Source: CAYMAI01 sp964388445 (GTDB lineage: Bacteria > 4484-113 > JAGGVC01). Taken from it: DNA of 64,000 nt. The stretch spans positions 186,001-250,000 of the forward strand of contig CAYMAI010000002.1 of NCBI GenBank assembly GCA_964388445.1. The letters are read 5' to 3'. Under the pieces are notes generated by a model. It was not told the DNA's origin and ran no database searches. It was given only the letters and a program-made list of their open reading frames with translations. This document shows positions 8,624 through 17,770 of this stretch, piece by piece (position 1 is the stretch's first letter; every line of letters starts with the position of its first letter). A program made the translations under genes and the position numbers.

Positions 8624-9850
8624 ATGCGTACGACTTTTTTCCTTGTAATCGTCTTTATCTCTGTGGCGCTGGCCGCAACTTTCGGCGCGCCCGCCGCCTC
8701 GCATGGCGAAGATTTGCCCGAACCGGCGCATCTCGAAAAAGGCGAATACTTCGTTTTCATCGAGAACAGCGCGGGCGGCGCGATATACGCGATTGGAAGG
8801 CTCGGCGAGTTTTCCCGAACCGACATCGGAAAGACGCTCGCACCCGTTGCCAAGCAGAATCCGAGCGGATTTACGGCAAGCGCGTGGGCGCCGAAGGGCG
8901 CGGTTACCGCGACGAGCGTTAACGCGATTCACATTAAAACCGGTCACAATCCAGACACGAACACCGGAAAGATTTTCACCTTGCTCCCGGTCGAATTCGC
9001 GGATTTCGACCCGGCGAATTACCAAAGCTATTTCAATCAACAGGCCAGTCTTTTCACCGATATAAAAGCGGGAACGGGAATATTCGGCGGGGGGTTCGCG
9101 CCGAAAGTCGGCGACCACGTTCTTCTCGGCCCGCCTCCCGACGCCACGCCCGAACGAAAGTCGTTTTTCGCGGGGCTTGCGCCCATCGCCGTGCCTATGG
9201 CGCCGGAGGGCCGCTCGTTTTACGTTTGGCCGCCGGGACTGCCGCCGGAACCCGGCGATATTTTCGCAATCGACGTCGCGCCGCTGCCGGAGCCGCGAAT
9301 AGAGTGGATCGAATTCGACAACCGTTTCGGCGGCTTTATTACGATGAAAACCGCCGGCAACCCGGAGCCGCGGGTCATCGGCCAAGTTTATCAGCCGGTA
9401 TTCGGCGTCGGAAGATTCGAAGGCTCGGTATATTGCGGTCCCGGCAGAATTCGCGCGAATCATCCGGGCGTCGTCTGCGTTTCGACATCGCCGCGGGGCG
9501 AAATCGGCGGGTTTCAAATAATTCCGCTCGAACATGCGATGAGCACGGAAATGAAATTCGCTCGCGTGCTGACCCAGTGGATGGTTGTCGGCCCCGTGGA
9601 TCCGCGCCAGTCGCAGCTTTGGGAAGGTCTCGCACCGCTTTTCAGCTCGAATATTTATCCATCGTTCATTCCCGTGGCGGACGATAGGTTCGATGCGCAA
9701 AGCGTGTTTTACGAAAGGTTTCAGGCGGTCGTGAAGTTTAAAGGCGATAAGGAATTCCGCACGATGCCCGTGCACACCGGCCGCGACGACGAAGCGCTGT
9801 TGTCGCTCGAGACGGTTAGGATTTACTTTCCGATTGAATTCAGAAATTAA
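8624..9850 (+). CDS. Secreted protein of unknown function
   Basis: A 408-residue protein with a clear signal peptide (MRTTFFLVIVFISVALAATF, likely cut near AASHG). I do not recognise the mature part. It is rich in Pro, Gly and beta-type segments and has the stretches EKGEYFVFIENSAGGAIYAIG, VGDHVLLGPP and SFYVWPPGLPPEPGDIFAID, with no Cys-rich or repeat module. The ATG has AAGGA 8 nt upstream. An in-frame start 84 nt earlier is rejected because it lies before the -10 box TATAAT at 8594-8599. It stands alone, divergent from kamA, and the hppA promoter begins about 130 nt downstream. Export is well supported; function is open. Confidence 0.8.
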   Translation: MRTTFFLVIVFISVALAATFGAPAASHGEDLPEPAHLEKGEYFVFIENSAGGAIYAIGRLGEFSRTDIGKTLAPVAKQNPSGFTASAWAPKGAVTATSVNAIHIKTGHNPDTNTGKIFTLLPVEFADFDPANYQSYFNQQASLFTDIKAGTGIFGGGFAPKVGDHVLLGPPPDATPERKSFFAGLAPIAVPMAPEGRSFYVWPPGLPPEPGDIFAIDVAPLPEPRIEWIEFDNRFGGFITMKTAGNPEPRVIGQVYQPVFGVGRFEGSVYCGPGRIRANHPGVVCVSTSPRGEIGGFQIIPLEHAMSTEMKFARVLTQWMVVGPVDPRQSQLWEGLAPLFSSNIYPSFIPVADDRFDAQSVFYERFQAVVKFKGDKEFRTMPVHTGRDDEALLSLETVRIYFPIEFRN

Positions 9851-9980
9851 AATATCGGCACATTGAATTCAAAGGACATCGTACGGATTTCGAAAAAAAT
9901 GGAAGCAATTCCGGTCACTCGTGAAAAACCGGGCAATTCCAGCCATAATGGTATGGAATTAAATGCAGACCGTTTTCTTA

Positions 9981-10009
9981 TTGACAACAATCGCCGCACT
10001 CAATAGAAT
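9981..10009 (+). promoter_or_regulatory. Promoter of hppA
   Basis: Perfect TTGACA, 17-nt spacer, TAGAAT (10004-10009), about 43 nt before the ATG. It probably serves hppA and perhaps the three same-strand genes downstream. Confidence 0.75.
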
Positions 10010-10052
10010 GCGCGGCTTTACCGGACTTTAACCCTTCCCCCGGAGGAAACAG

Positions 10053-12113
10053 ATGGAATTTACGATTACGGGCACGGTTTCCGTCGTGGCAATCGTCGCC
10101 CTGATTTCGATCGCGGCGGCGCTGATTCTGGCTTTCAAAAACGCTCGAATGAGCGCCGGAAACGAACGAATGCAGGAAATCGGCAAAGCGATTCAAGAAG
10201 GCGCGAACGCGTTCTTGAGGCGCGAGTATACGTTTCTCGCGATTTTCGCAATTGCGGTTTTCGTCGTTCTCGGTTTGTTCATCGGCGAGCGCTCGTGGCT
10301 GGTCGCGCTGTCGTTCATCGTCGGCGCTTTTTGCAGCGCGGCGGCGGGATATGCCGGAATGAAAGTTGCGACCATGAGCAATATGCGCACGACCGAAGCG
10401 GCGAGAGTCAGCCTTCCCGCAGCGCTCAGAGTGGCGTTTAACAGCGGCGCGGTAATGGGGCTTTCGGTTGTCGGGCTCGGCGTCCTCGGTATTTCGCTTC
10501 TTATTTTGGTTTTAAGCGTAATATTGGGACAGGATAACCTTTCGCAGGTTTTGGACACGATATTCGGTTTCAGCCTCGGCGCCAGCTCGATTGCGCTTTT
10601 CGCACGCGTGGGTGGCGGCATTTTCACGAAAGCCGCAGACGTAGGCGCCGACCTTGTGGGCAAAGTCGAGGCGGGAATTCCCGAAGACGACCCTCGCAAT
10701 CCCGCGGTAATAGCGGACAACGTTGGCGACAACGTCGGCGACGTAGCGGGAATGGGCGCGGACCTTTACGAAAGTTACGTCGGTTCGATAATCGCGGCGA
10801 TGTCGCTTGGATATTTCGCTGCGAGCGCGGCGGACGCGCTCGAATGGGCGCTTTATCCGCTCGCACTTGCCGCTGCGGGAATAGTGGCGTCGATTCTCGG
10901 CGTGGCGTTCACCAACTTTTTCACCTCCGGCAGCCCGCATACCGCACTTCGCAACGGCACGCTTTTCGCGGCGGGAATTATGGTCGTTATTTCGATTTTC
11001 GTTACGCGGGCGATGGCGGTTTCAAACGGCGTTTTCTGGGCGCTCGTTTCGGGATTGGTGGCGGGAATTTTAATAGGAGTTCTGACCGAGTATTACACTA
11101 ATTTCGACTATAATCCGACGAAAAAAGTAAGCGAGGCTTCGAAAACCGGAACGGCGACGAACATCATCGCAGGGCTTGCGAACGGAATGGAAAGCACCGC
11201 CCTGCCCCTAATCGTCATTGTCCTCGCCATTATGGTCTCGTTTGCTGTCGGCGGGCTTTTCGGCATCGCGATTGCGGCTGTCGGAATGCTATCTACACTC
11301 GGAGTAACTTTGGCCGTGGACGCGTACGGCCCCGTTGCGGACAATGCCGGCGGCATTGCGGAATCCGCTCAACTACCCAAAGAAGTCCGTGAAGTAACCG
11401 ACCACCTTGACGCGGTCGGCAATACCACGGCAGCCATCGGAAAAGGTTTCGCAATCGGAAGCGCGGCGCTGACGGCGCTCGCATTTTTCGCGGCATACAC
11501 GCAGCGGGCGTTTCCGGACGCGGCGGATGCGGCGGCGCGAGCGATTAACCTCTCCGACCCGCCGGTTATCGCGGGATTGTTCATAGGAGCGATGCTGCCT
11601 TTCCTTTTCAGCGCGCTTTCGATGAAGGCGGTCGGCGCTGCGGCGCAGGACATGATTCTCGAAGTCCGCCGTCAGTTCAAAGAGATTCCGGGCCTGCTGG
11701 AAGGCAAGGCAAAAGGCGATTACGCTCGATGTGTGGATATTTCGACCGCGGCCGCGATTAAAAAGATGGTTGCTCCGGGACTCCTTGCGGTGCTCGCTCC
11801 GATAATCGTCGGGCTCGCATTCAAATATATAGATGGAAAAGGCGTGGAAGCGGTCGGCGGGCTGCTTGCCGGCGCGCTCGCGAGCGGCGTAATGATGGCG
11901 CTTTTCATGGCGAATGCCGGCGGAAGCTGGGACAACGCCAAGAAATATATCGAAAAGGGCTTTTTCGGAGGAAAGGGCTCGGATTCGCACAAGGCGGCGG
12001 TCGTCGGCGATACCGTTGGCGACCCGTTCAAAGATACGAGCGGCCCGTCGCTTAATATCTTGATAAAGCTCATGAGCATAGTTGCGCTCGTATTCGCGGT
12101 ACTTTTCCGGTAA
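10053..12113 (+). CDS. hppA: Membrane-bound ion-pumping pyrophosphatase
   Basis: Hydrolyses pyrophosphate and uses the energy to pump H+ and/or Na+ across the membrane. The 686 residues form many membrane helices. The substrate site is clear: DVGADLVGKVE, EDDPRNPAVIADNVGDNVGD near residues 200-230, and GDTVGDPFKDTSGPSLN near the C-terminus. In the segment GNTTAAIGKGFAIGSAALTAL the residue after GNTTA is Ala rather than Lys, the known mark of the K+-dependent subfamily. Whether it pumps H+, Na+ or both cannot be decided by eye. GGAGG lies 7 nt before the ATG. It is followed after 75 nt by a cation/proton antiporter, suggesting joint control of ion gradients. Confidence 0.96.
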   Translation: MEFTITGTVSVVAIVALISIAAALILAFKNARMSAGNERMQEIGKAIQEGANAFLRREYTFLAIFAIAVFVVLGLFIGERSWLVALSFIVGAFCSAAAGYAGMKVATMSNMRTTEAARVSLPAALRVAFNSGAVMGLSVVGLGVLGISLLILVLSVILGQDNLSQVLDTIFGFSLGASSIALFARVGGGIFTKAADVGADLVGKVEAGIPEDDPRNPAVIADNVGDNVGDVAGMGADLYESYVGSIIAAMSLGYFAASAADALEWALYPLALAAAGIVASILGVAFTNFFTSGSPHTALRNGTLFAAGIMVVISIFVTRAMAVSNGVFWALVSGLVAGILIGVLTEYYTNFDYNPTKKVSEASKTGTATNIIAGLANGMESTALPLIVIVLAIMVSFAVGGLFGIAIAAVGMLSTLGVTLAVDAYGPVADNAGGIAESAQLPKEVREVTDHLDAVGNTTAAIGKGFAIGSAALTALAFFAAYTQRAFPDAADAAARAINLSDPPVIAGLFIGAMLPFLFSALSMKAVGAAAQDMILEVRRQFKEIPGLLEGKAKGDYARCVDISTAAAIKKMVAPGLLAVLAPIIVGLAFKYIDGKGVEAVGGLLAGALASGVMMALFMANAGGSWDNAKKYIEKGFFGGKGSDSHKAAVVGDTVGDPFKDTSGPSLNILIKLMSIVALVFAVLFR

Positions 12114-12188
12114 GACGATGACAAGCTGGCCTGTCCGGAGTATAAACATGTCGTGCTTACATTTATCGGTTATCCGGGCGCACCTTAA

Positions 12189-13586
12189 ATGAGCCACTTG
12201 CTTCAGCTTCTGCTCGTTTTAATTGTGATAATCGGCGCGGCCAAGCTCTCCGGCTGGCTGTCGCAACGCATCGGCCAACCTGCGGTTTTCGGCGAAATAC
12301 TGATCGGCCTCATACTCGGACCGAGCCTTATCAACTTTTTGGGCTGGCCCGTTTTTCTCCCTCATGCGGACGCGGCACATGCCGGCGCGGCGGCGGCGGA
12401 CGCAGCGATGCAGTCTCCGCTATACAACACGATACGCGATCTCGCCGAAATCGGCGTAATTCTGCTTATGTTCATGGCTGGCCTCGAAACCGATTTGAGC
12501 GAGATGAAGCGCGTCGGGCGAATCGCCCTATTCGCGGCAATCGGCGGCGTTATCGGGCCGCTTCTGTTCGGGTTCGGAGCGTCCGAAACCTTTCGGTTTC
12601 TCGGTCTGGAGTTCACGCTTTACGAATCGATATTCATCGGCACGATTCTGACCGCGACGTCGGTTTCCATTTCTGCGCAGACGCTTATCGAGCTAAAGCG
12701 GCTGAAAAGCAAAGAAGGCACTACCATACTTGGCGCAGCCGTCATCGACGATATTATCGGAATAATTATTTTGAGTTTCGTAATCGCGTTCAAGCCCTCG
12801 GGCGAAGGCGGCGTAAAAGCGGCGGAAAATCTGACCGGCCACATCATGGAGTGGATGTCACACGCGGGCGCCATATCCGAAGCGGCCGCCGGTTACATCA
12901 GGATTTTAATTCTGGTCGTATTTATGGTGCTGTTTTTCGCGGCCGCGATTTGGTTCGGCAGAAAGTTTTTCGGGCCGATTTTGCGGTGGGCGTACGAATC
13001 GCCTATCTCGCAGGGCGTCCTCGCCGCCGCAATCGTGCTAGGGCTGTTTTACGCGTGGAGCGCGGAGTTCATCGGTAGCGTGGCGGCGATTACCGGAAGT
13101 TACGTCGCGGGCATTCTCGTCGCTCAAACCGATTTTCACGAAACCGTGGAGCAGCGATTGCACGCCGTAACCTATTCGCTGATGGTGCCGATATTTTTCA
13201 TCAGCATCGGGCTACAGGCCAACGTTAGACCGATTTTCGAGCCGCTCGCGGGAATTTTCGGCGGCGGCATGGCGAAAACCGAGGCGCTTGTTCTCACCTT
13301 TACGCTCGTTATCGTCCTTGTCGCGATTCTTACCAAAGTTCTCGGCTGTATGCTGGGCGGCAAGGCGGCGGGGTTCACATGGCTCGAATCATATCGGGTC
13401 GGCGTCGGGATGATAAGTCGCGGCGAAGTTGGGCTGATTGTGGCGTCCGTCGGCCTGTCCGCTGGAATTATCGGGCGCGAGGTTTTCAGCATTATGGTTT
13501 TGATGGTGCTGGTGACTACTTTGGTAACACCGGTTTGGCTGAAGTTCGCATTCAGGGATCGGCGTGCCGCAACGCCGCAAGGATAA
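12189..13586 (+). CDS. CPA2-family cation/proton antiporter (NapA/KefB-like)
   Basis: Inner-membrane exchanger of Na+ or K+ for H+, 465 residues with about 12-13 helices. The family signatures are QPAVFGEILIGLILGP in the first helices, FMAGLETDL near residue 98, and the paired Asp187-Asp188 in AAVIDDIIGI. Two adjacent acids at this place are typical of electrogenic NapA-type exchangers. No RCK/TrkA-N regulatory domain follows the membrane part, which ends shortly after the last helix. No strong ribosome site precedes the ATG and the in-frame codon before it is TAA, so this start is forced. It lies between hppA and a PII-like gene on the same strand. The transported ion is not known. Confidence 0.9.
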   Translation: MSHLLQLLLVLIVIIGAAKLSGWLSQRIGQPAVFGEILIGLILGPSLINFLGWPVFLPHADAAHAGAAAADAAMQSPLYNTIRDLAEIGVILLMFMAGLETDLSEMKRVGRIALFAAIGGVIGPLLFGFGASETFRFLGLEFTLYESIFIGTILTATSVSISAQTLIELKRLKSKEGTTILGAAVIDDIIGIIILSFVIAFKPSGEGGVKAAENLTGHIMEWMSHAGAISEAAAGYIRILILVVFMVLFFAAAIWFGRKFFGPILRWAYESPISQGVLAAAIVLGLFYAWSAEFIGSVAAITGSYVAGILVAQTDFHETVEQRLHAVTYSLMVPIFFISIGLQANVRPIFEPLAGIFGGGMAKTEALVLTFTLVIVLVAILTKVLGCMLGGKAAGFTWLESYRVGVGMISRGEVGLIVASVGLSAGIIGREVFSIMVLMVLVTTLVTPVWLKFAFRDRRAATPQG

Positions 13587-13617
13587 ATATAGCGGTTTCA
13601 AAAGCTGCAGGTGCAAG

Positions 13618-13977
13618 ATGGAAAATTTTTTGATGATTACGACCATAGCCAATCCGGACATGCTCGAAGACGCGCTTCGGGCGATTCTCGACGCAGGAGT
13701 TACGGGAAGTACGGTTATTTCCGGACGAGTTTATTCAATGAGCGCCGGCGAGCGGGTTAAGGACGAATTCGGCGTAGCGGGACATATCGGCGAATTGATA
13801 GGATTGACATCCAAAGACGGAAGGGCGATACTGACTATTGCGGAAGGCGGAAAGCTGGAATCGCTTCAAAGAGCCGTTTCCGCCTCGATGGAGAAATTTG
13901 CGGGGAAAAAGGGCTTCGGCTATACGATTTCGATTCTGCCTCTCGCAACGGTGGCGGGTCTGCCGGAATCCGAGTGA
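13618..13977 (+). CDS. PII-like signalling protein
   Basis: A 119-residue cytoplasmic protein with the ferredoxin-like layout of PII proteins: an N-terminal strand, MLEDALRAILDAGVTGSTVISGRV (the family GxTGxTV turn leading into the T-loop), then the VAGHIGELIGL helix and a C-terminal strand (GYTISILPLATV). PII proteins are trimers that bind nucleotides and switch a partner, often a transporter. The canonical uridylylated Tyr context of GlnB is not evident, so this is probably a PII-like relative rather than nitrogen-regulating GlnB. It starts 31 nt after the antiporter gene, which makes that antiporter (or the pyrophosphatase) the likely partner; this is inference. Start may instead be four codons later; ribosome sites are weak for both. 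Confidence 0.75.
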   Translation: MENFLMITTIANPDMLEDALRAILDAGVTGSTVISGRVYSMSAGERVKDEFGVAGHIGELIGLTSKDGRAILTIAEGGKLESLQRAVSASMEKFAGKKGFGYTISILPLATVAGLPESE

Positions 13978-14001
13978 TAAAAATCAATCCGGGAATTTGA
14001 A

Positions 14002-15504
14002 GTGAACCTAAAACAAAACCTTATCGCCGCAGCGTACCGGTTTTTAATCACGGTAGCGATTTTTCTGCTCGCTTGCGCCGTTCTTCCGCCAACAAAGGCG
14101 TTTTCGCAAGTTCCGGCGGACGTTTACGACGGGTATTCGTCCATTCGCGGGGCTGAAATGCTGGAATACGTCCGGCTTATCGCGAGCGACAAATTCAAAG
14201 GCCGGGCGGCCGGAAGCGACCAGAATTATCAGGTGGCGCTGATGCTTGCAACCGCAATGAAAGACGCGGGCATCGCGCCTGGCGCGGCAATCGACCGCTA
14301 CTTGCAGCCGGTAAAGGTCGAAAGAAACGTTATCGAAGAGCCTTTTGGTTTCGAACTGACGCTGGACGGAAGAACATTATACGAAGCAAAACACGGCGAA
14401 GATTACGTTTTTCGTGGATTTACGGGATCGGGGAACGTAAGCGCGCCTGCGGTCTTTTGCGGATACGGCGTATCGTCGGGTGGATACGACGATTTTGCCG
14501 GAATTGACGTGAAAGGGAAAATAGTCGTTGCACTGAACGGCCTTCCGCCGAAACTGGACAAGCCGGAAAACGAACATTTGAAATTGGCCGGTTATAAAAT
14601 GACTACGGCGGCGCAAAACGGCGCGGCCGGGCTTGTGCTGTTGGGCGATATCGACGGCGATCCCGCGCCGCCGCTCGCGTCGGTTAACAAAGGCGATTTT
14701 CCGTATCAGAGAAATCTGCCGGCGGTAAAAGTTAATGCCAGAATCGCAAACATGCTGGCGCACGGATTCGAGCAAGGTTTTCCGGTTATCAAGTCGCTAA
14801 TCGACGATACCGGTAAACCTATGAGCTTTCCTCTCAACGTCGGCGCGAAAATTTTTGTCAATTCCGTTTATACGCCTGACGCGACGGCATATAACGTAAT
14901 CGGAAGGCTGGACGGAAAACACCCTAGCCTAAAGAAAAGATACATCGTCGTTTTGGCGCATACCGACCACGTGGGTTTTCAGGGCGGGCTTGTTTTCAAC
15001 GGCGCGGACGACAATGCCAGCGGAACGGCGGTGATAAACGCACTCGTAAAAGCGTTTTCGCAAGTACGAAAGCGGCCCGAGCGCTCGATTTTGCTGTGCG
15101 GAATGACGGGCGAAGAGTTGGGGCTTATAGGCAGCAAGTACCTTGCAAACAACATGCCCGTTCCGCTTAATCAAATCGACGCAGTAATAAACTTGGATAT
15201 GGTAGGGATGGGCGGTTTTGTGGCGGTTTTCGGCGGCACGGAGTTTCCCAGAATTATGCGGGCGTTTTCGAGATGGGCGTCCGTCGCGGGAATCGACGCC
15301 GTTGCGGACAGCGCAAATCCGCCGAGCGATCAGCGTCCGTTTCGCGCTCTCGGCGTTCCGGCGGTCATGCTGCTCACCGTCGGCGACCATCCGTACTATC
15401 ACACGGCTCTCGACGACGCGGATACGCTCGACCCGAAGGTGATGGAGGACGTTGCGAAGCTAACGTTTCTTGCCCTTTGGCAGCTGGCGAACGAACGGCA
15501 TTAG
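14002..15504 (+). CDS. Exported M28-family metallopeptidase with PA domain
   Basis: Zinc aminopeptidase of the M28 family, 500 residues. A signal peptide (FLITVAIFLLACAVLPP) is followed by a PA-type insert (residues ~110-250, with VFCGYGVSSGGYDD and VKGKIVVALNG) and the catalytic domain. The metal ligands are visible: His in LAHTDHVGF, Asp in NGADDNASGTA, Glu-Glu in MTGEELGLIGS, Asp in INLDMVGMG and His in YYHTALDDADTL. The set is complete, so it should be active on peptides outside the cytoplasm. The start is GTG, 24 nt after the PII-like gene, with only a weak GGGA site. A second M28 peptidase with a PDZ domain lies near 53 kb. It ends 8 nt from a convergent hydrolase gene. Confidence 0.92.
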   Translation: MNLKQNLIAAAYRFLITVAIFLLACAVLPPTKAFSQVPADVYDGYSSIRGAEMLEYVRLIASDKFKGRAAGSDQNYQVALMLATAMKDAGIAPGAAIDRYLQPVKVERNVIEEPFGFELTLDGRTLYEAKHGEDYVFRGFTGSGNVSAPAVFCGYGVSSGGYDDFAGIDVKGKIVVALNGLPPKLDKPENEHLKLAGYKMTTAAQNGAAGLVLLGDIDGDPAPPLASVNKGDFPYQRNLPAVKVNARIANMLAHGFEQGFPVIKSLIDDTGKPMSFPLNVGAKIFVNSVYTPDATAYNVIGRLDGKHPSLKKRYIVVLAHTDHVGFQGGLVFNGADDNASGTAVINALVKAFSQVRKRPERSILLCGMTGEELGLIGSKYLANNMPVPLNQIDAVINLDMVGMGGFVAVFGGTEFPRIMRAFSRWASVAGIDAVADSANPPSDQRPFRALGVPAVMLLTVGDHPYYHTALDDADTLDPKVMEDVAKLTFLALWQLANERH

Positions 15505-15512
15505 AGGTTTCG

Positions 15513-17192
15513 TTATCTTTTGAAAGCGTCCTTCGGCACGCGCCTTGCGCCGAGGAATCGCTCTTTGTAATAACCTTCGCTCATATTCGAAATGGTCACC
15601 TGCCCCTGCGCGCTCGAAGCATGCACGAAGTCGCCGTCGCCCAAATACAGGCCGACATGGCTCGGACCTTTCTTGTAAGTGGTGAAAAACACGAGGTCGC
15701 CCGGCTGTATATCTTCGATGTCTATGGAGACTCCTAAACTTTCGAACATGTCGGCGCTTGAGCGGGGAAGGTCGTTTCTGCCCGTTTCGGTTTGAATAAG
15801 GTAATAAATGAAACCGCTGCAATCGAAGCCCTTAATCGACTCGCCGCTCCATTTATACGGCGTGCCGCGAAGCGCAAGTGCGCGGCTTATCAGGTCGTTT
15901 CCAAGGTTGCGCGTCGCTCCGCGAATTCCACCCGATTTTTCCCAGTCCTTCGCCGGCGTTACGAATTCGCTGTAAACGAAGCCGGTTCTGCTCCCGATTT
16001 TGACGAGTGACCATTTTTCTTCTCTGCCCAGCACCGAAACTTTTGTTCCAAGTTCCAACTGACCATGTATTTCGCTCGTTATTGACGGGTCTTTCCTGAA
16101 ATTCACCGAATGTCCGCTGATGTAATACGAAGGAGGCGGCTCGGATTTAACGACTTGAGTGTACCTTTGATGAACCCAGCCCGTATATCCCTTTTCCGGG
16201 CTGGCGACGAGGACGAAATTGTCCTGCCAGCCTTTTTTGACGAATTTCATTCCTTTGCCGAGCTTCATCAAAATCTTGCTGCTTTGGTTCGGTTTTTCGC
16301 GAAGATTCACGTCGTCGCCAGTAACCACTACGTAATCGAGCGGCTGGACGAAATCGCCGAAAACCCATCCCTTGATGCCGAATTTGGGGACGCTAACGAA
16401 GTACCACGGTTTGCGCTCTTCGACTATATAAACCTTTTGATAGGTATCGACTTGCATCAGGACTTTCGAGCGCAAATTAGGCTCTGTCCGGACGTTCACC
16501 TTTTCGGCGGTTATAAGCGCAATCAAATCGCTTCCCGCATTTGCGCCGGATTTTACGCCGGTGAAATCGCCCTTCGTGCCATTTGAGCCGCCGGTCTGAA
16601 CCGCCGGCTCGGCCTGTTTTTTCTTTACTTCCACCGGTTTGTCGGATTCGCCGCCGAATTCATCGGATTCCGGCTCATCGCCGCCTGGGGCTTGAGTAGA
16701 TTCGGGATTCTCCTCCGCGGGCAGGTTTTCGTTTCCAGCAGTCTTCTCTTCTTCGGCTTCCGTGGAAGCTGCGGAGCCTGACCCGGCAACTTCCTCGGAT
16801 TCGGTTTCGCCGGCATCGGCTTGCGGCCCGCTTTCGAAAACAATCAGCTTGTCCCAGACCCAACCGCGTACGCCGGAGGCAACAACTTCCACATATTTCC
16901 ACCCGCGGTGGGTCTTAATCTCTTTCAAAAGCTCGCCCGGCTTGATTTGCGCTACAACGGCGCTTTCCGCGGAATGGCCTTCACGCAAGTTCGCGCCGGT
17001 ATCGCCAACTTTATAAATGGTAAATACGGCCTCTGCCGCGTCCGGCGGTGCGGTTTCTTCCGCGAGTGCCGTAAATGAAAAGTGGCCGGTATGCAAGGCG
17101 GCGAGGAACGCCGCGCCGCACGTGCCTGCCGGTGCTTGACCGGACGCAAGCCACGCTGCCGCCGCGACGGCAAGAATCCTCGAAAAACTCAT
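15513..17192 (-). CDS. Secreted SH3b-repeat NlpC/P60 peptidoglycan hydrolase
   Basis: Cell-wall endopeptidase of 559 residues that cleaves bonds in peptide stems. The N-terminus is a signal peptide (MSFSRILAVAAAAWLASG). A bacterial SH3 domain (~55-115) is followed by a disordered acidic Glu/Ser/Pro linker (~120-215), three more SH3 domains (~215-420; NVRTEPNLRSKVLM, NLREKPNQSSKILM, NFRKDPSITSEIHG) and the C-terminal NlpC/P60 domain. Its triad is visible: Cys458 in GFDCSGFIYYL, His in GPSHVGLYLG and a third polar residue in FVHASS. A longer open frame upstream runs through the tRNA-Pro locus and is not coding; GGAGGAG 3 nt before this ATG fixes the start. A TATAAT lies at 17246-17241 on the minus strand. 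Confidence 0.93.
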   Translation of the reverse strand: MSFSRILAVAAAAWLASGQAPAGTCGAAFLAALHTGHFSFTALAEETAPPDAAEAVFTIYKVGDTGANLREGHSAESAVVAQIKPGELLKEIKTHRGWKYVEVVASGVRGWVWDKLIVFESGPQADAGETESEEVAGSGSAASTEAEEEKTAGNENLPAEENPESTQAPGGDEPESDEFGGESDKPVEVKKKQAEPAVQTGGSNGTKGDFTGVKSGANAGSDLIALITAEKVNVRTEPNLRSKVLMQVDTYQKVYIVEERKPWYFVSVPKFGIKGWVFGDFVQPLDYVVVTGDDVNLREKPNQSSKILMKLGKGMKFVKKGWQDNFVLVASPEKGYTGWVHQRYTQVVKSEPPPSYYISGHSVNFRKDPSITSEIHGQLELGTKVSVLGREEKWSLVKIGSRTGFVYSEFVTPAKDWEKSGGIRGATRNLGNDLISRALALRGTPYKWSGESIKGFDCSGFIYYLIQTETGRNDLPRSSADMFESLGVSIDIEDIQPGDLVFFTTYKKGPSHVGLYLGDGDFVHASSAQGQVTISNMSEGYYKERFLGARRVPKDAFKR

Positions 17193-17507
17193 AAACTCCT
17201 CCGCACCCCGAATTCCGGGATTCGTTGGCGGCGAACAGAAATTATAGCAAATCAACCCGCAAAATCCGAAATCGATGTCAACCGGGCGATACCGAATCGG
17301 GAAAATTGACGGTTTGAGATGAAAAATACGCCGCGAGGGGCGGGGAGGTCCCATCGCGGCGTTCGATAATTTTATGACGGGCTCGAACGGCAAATGTTCG
17401 ACTGTAGGCATTCGGATTGCGGCATAAAACGAATCGCGGATTCTTGGTTTGAGTCGCGCCAATGTTTGCCGGTGAACGCGAGTTGTGGTATTATTCGCTC
17501 CCCGTTT
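17193..17507. other. 315-nt intergenic region with an 8-bp GC hairpin
   Basis: No protein gene is seen. It holds the -10 box of the NlpC/P60 gene (TATAAT, minus, 17246-17241) and the tRNA-Pro promoter. A perfect stem CGCCGCGA (17329-17336) / TCGCGGCG (17354-17361) encloses a 17-nt G-rich loop; it has no T-run, so it is not an ordinary terminator. Confidence 0.5.
17466..17494 (+). promoter_or_regulatory. Promoter of tRNA-Pro
   Basis: TTGCCG, 17-nt spacer, TATTAT (17489-17494); the RNA would start a few bases before the tRNA at 17508, leaving a very short 5' leader. Confidence 0.6.
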
Positions 17508-17582
17508 CGGGCGGTGGCTCAGCCCGGTTAGAGCGCTGCGTTCGGGACGCAGAGGTCGGGAGTTCAAATCTCCCCCGCCCGA
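17508..17582 (+). tRNA. tRNA-Pro (anticodon CGG)
   Basis: Acceptor CGGGCGG pairs with CCGCCCG, with the C1-G72 start usual for bacterial tRNA-Pro. The anticodon stem CTGCG/CGCAG holds loop TTCGGGA, anticodon CGG at 17543-17545. The T arm is CGGGAGTTCAAATCTCCC-like. Discriminator A; CCA not encoded. Confidence 0.96.
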
Positions 17583-17693
17583 TTTGATTTTCAAATTCCC
17601 ACCAAAGATTTGCGGCAGCTCTGCCGCGCGCGCTTTCGGATTCGTTTGCGCATCCGCATTCGGAGCAGGAAATGCGCGTCTTGAAACAATAAC

Positions 17694-17711
17694 CATACCA
17701 AACTGGTATCC
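17694..17711. promoter_or_regulatory. Inverted repeat ATACCA-aac-TGGTAT (candidate MocR operator 1)
   Basis: ATACCA (17695-17700) and TGGTAT (17704-17709) form a perfect inverted repeat. ATACCA is the half-site recognised by GabR, a member of the MocR family, and a MocR-type gene lies downstream. The right half extended to TGGTATCC is the reverse complement of GGATACCA in the second site 60 nt downstream. Confidence 0.5.
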
Positions 17712-17770
17712 TTAACTATCCTAAATTCTGGCTGCCAATAACGAACTGGACTTCTCGGTAAATAGCTTCT

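Noticed and set aside
8609..9775. 388-codon minus-strand frame opposite the secreted protein gene at 8.6-9.8 kb
   Set aside because: The plus strand has a signal peptide, ribosome site and -10 box; the minus frame is Arg-rich with none of these.
17193..17696. 168-codon upstream extension of the NlpC/P60 gene
   Set aside because: It crosses tRNA-Pro and lacks the signal peptide position; the GGAGGAG-ATG at 17192 explains the gene.
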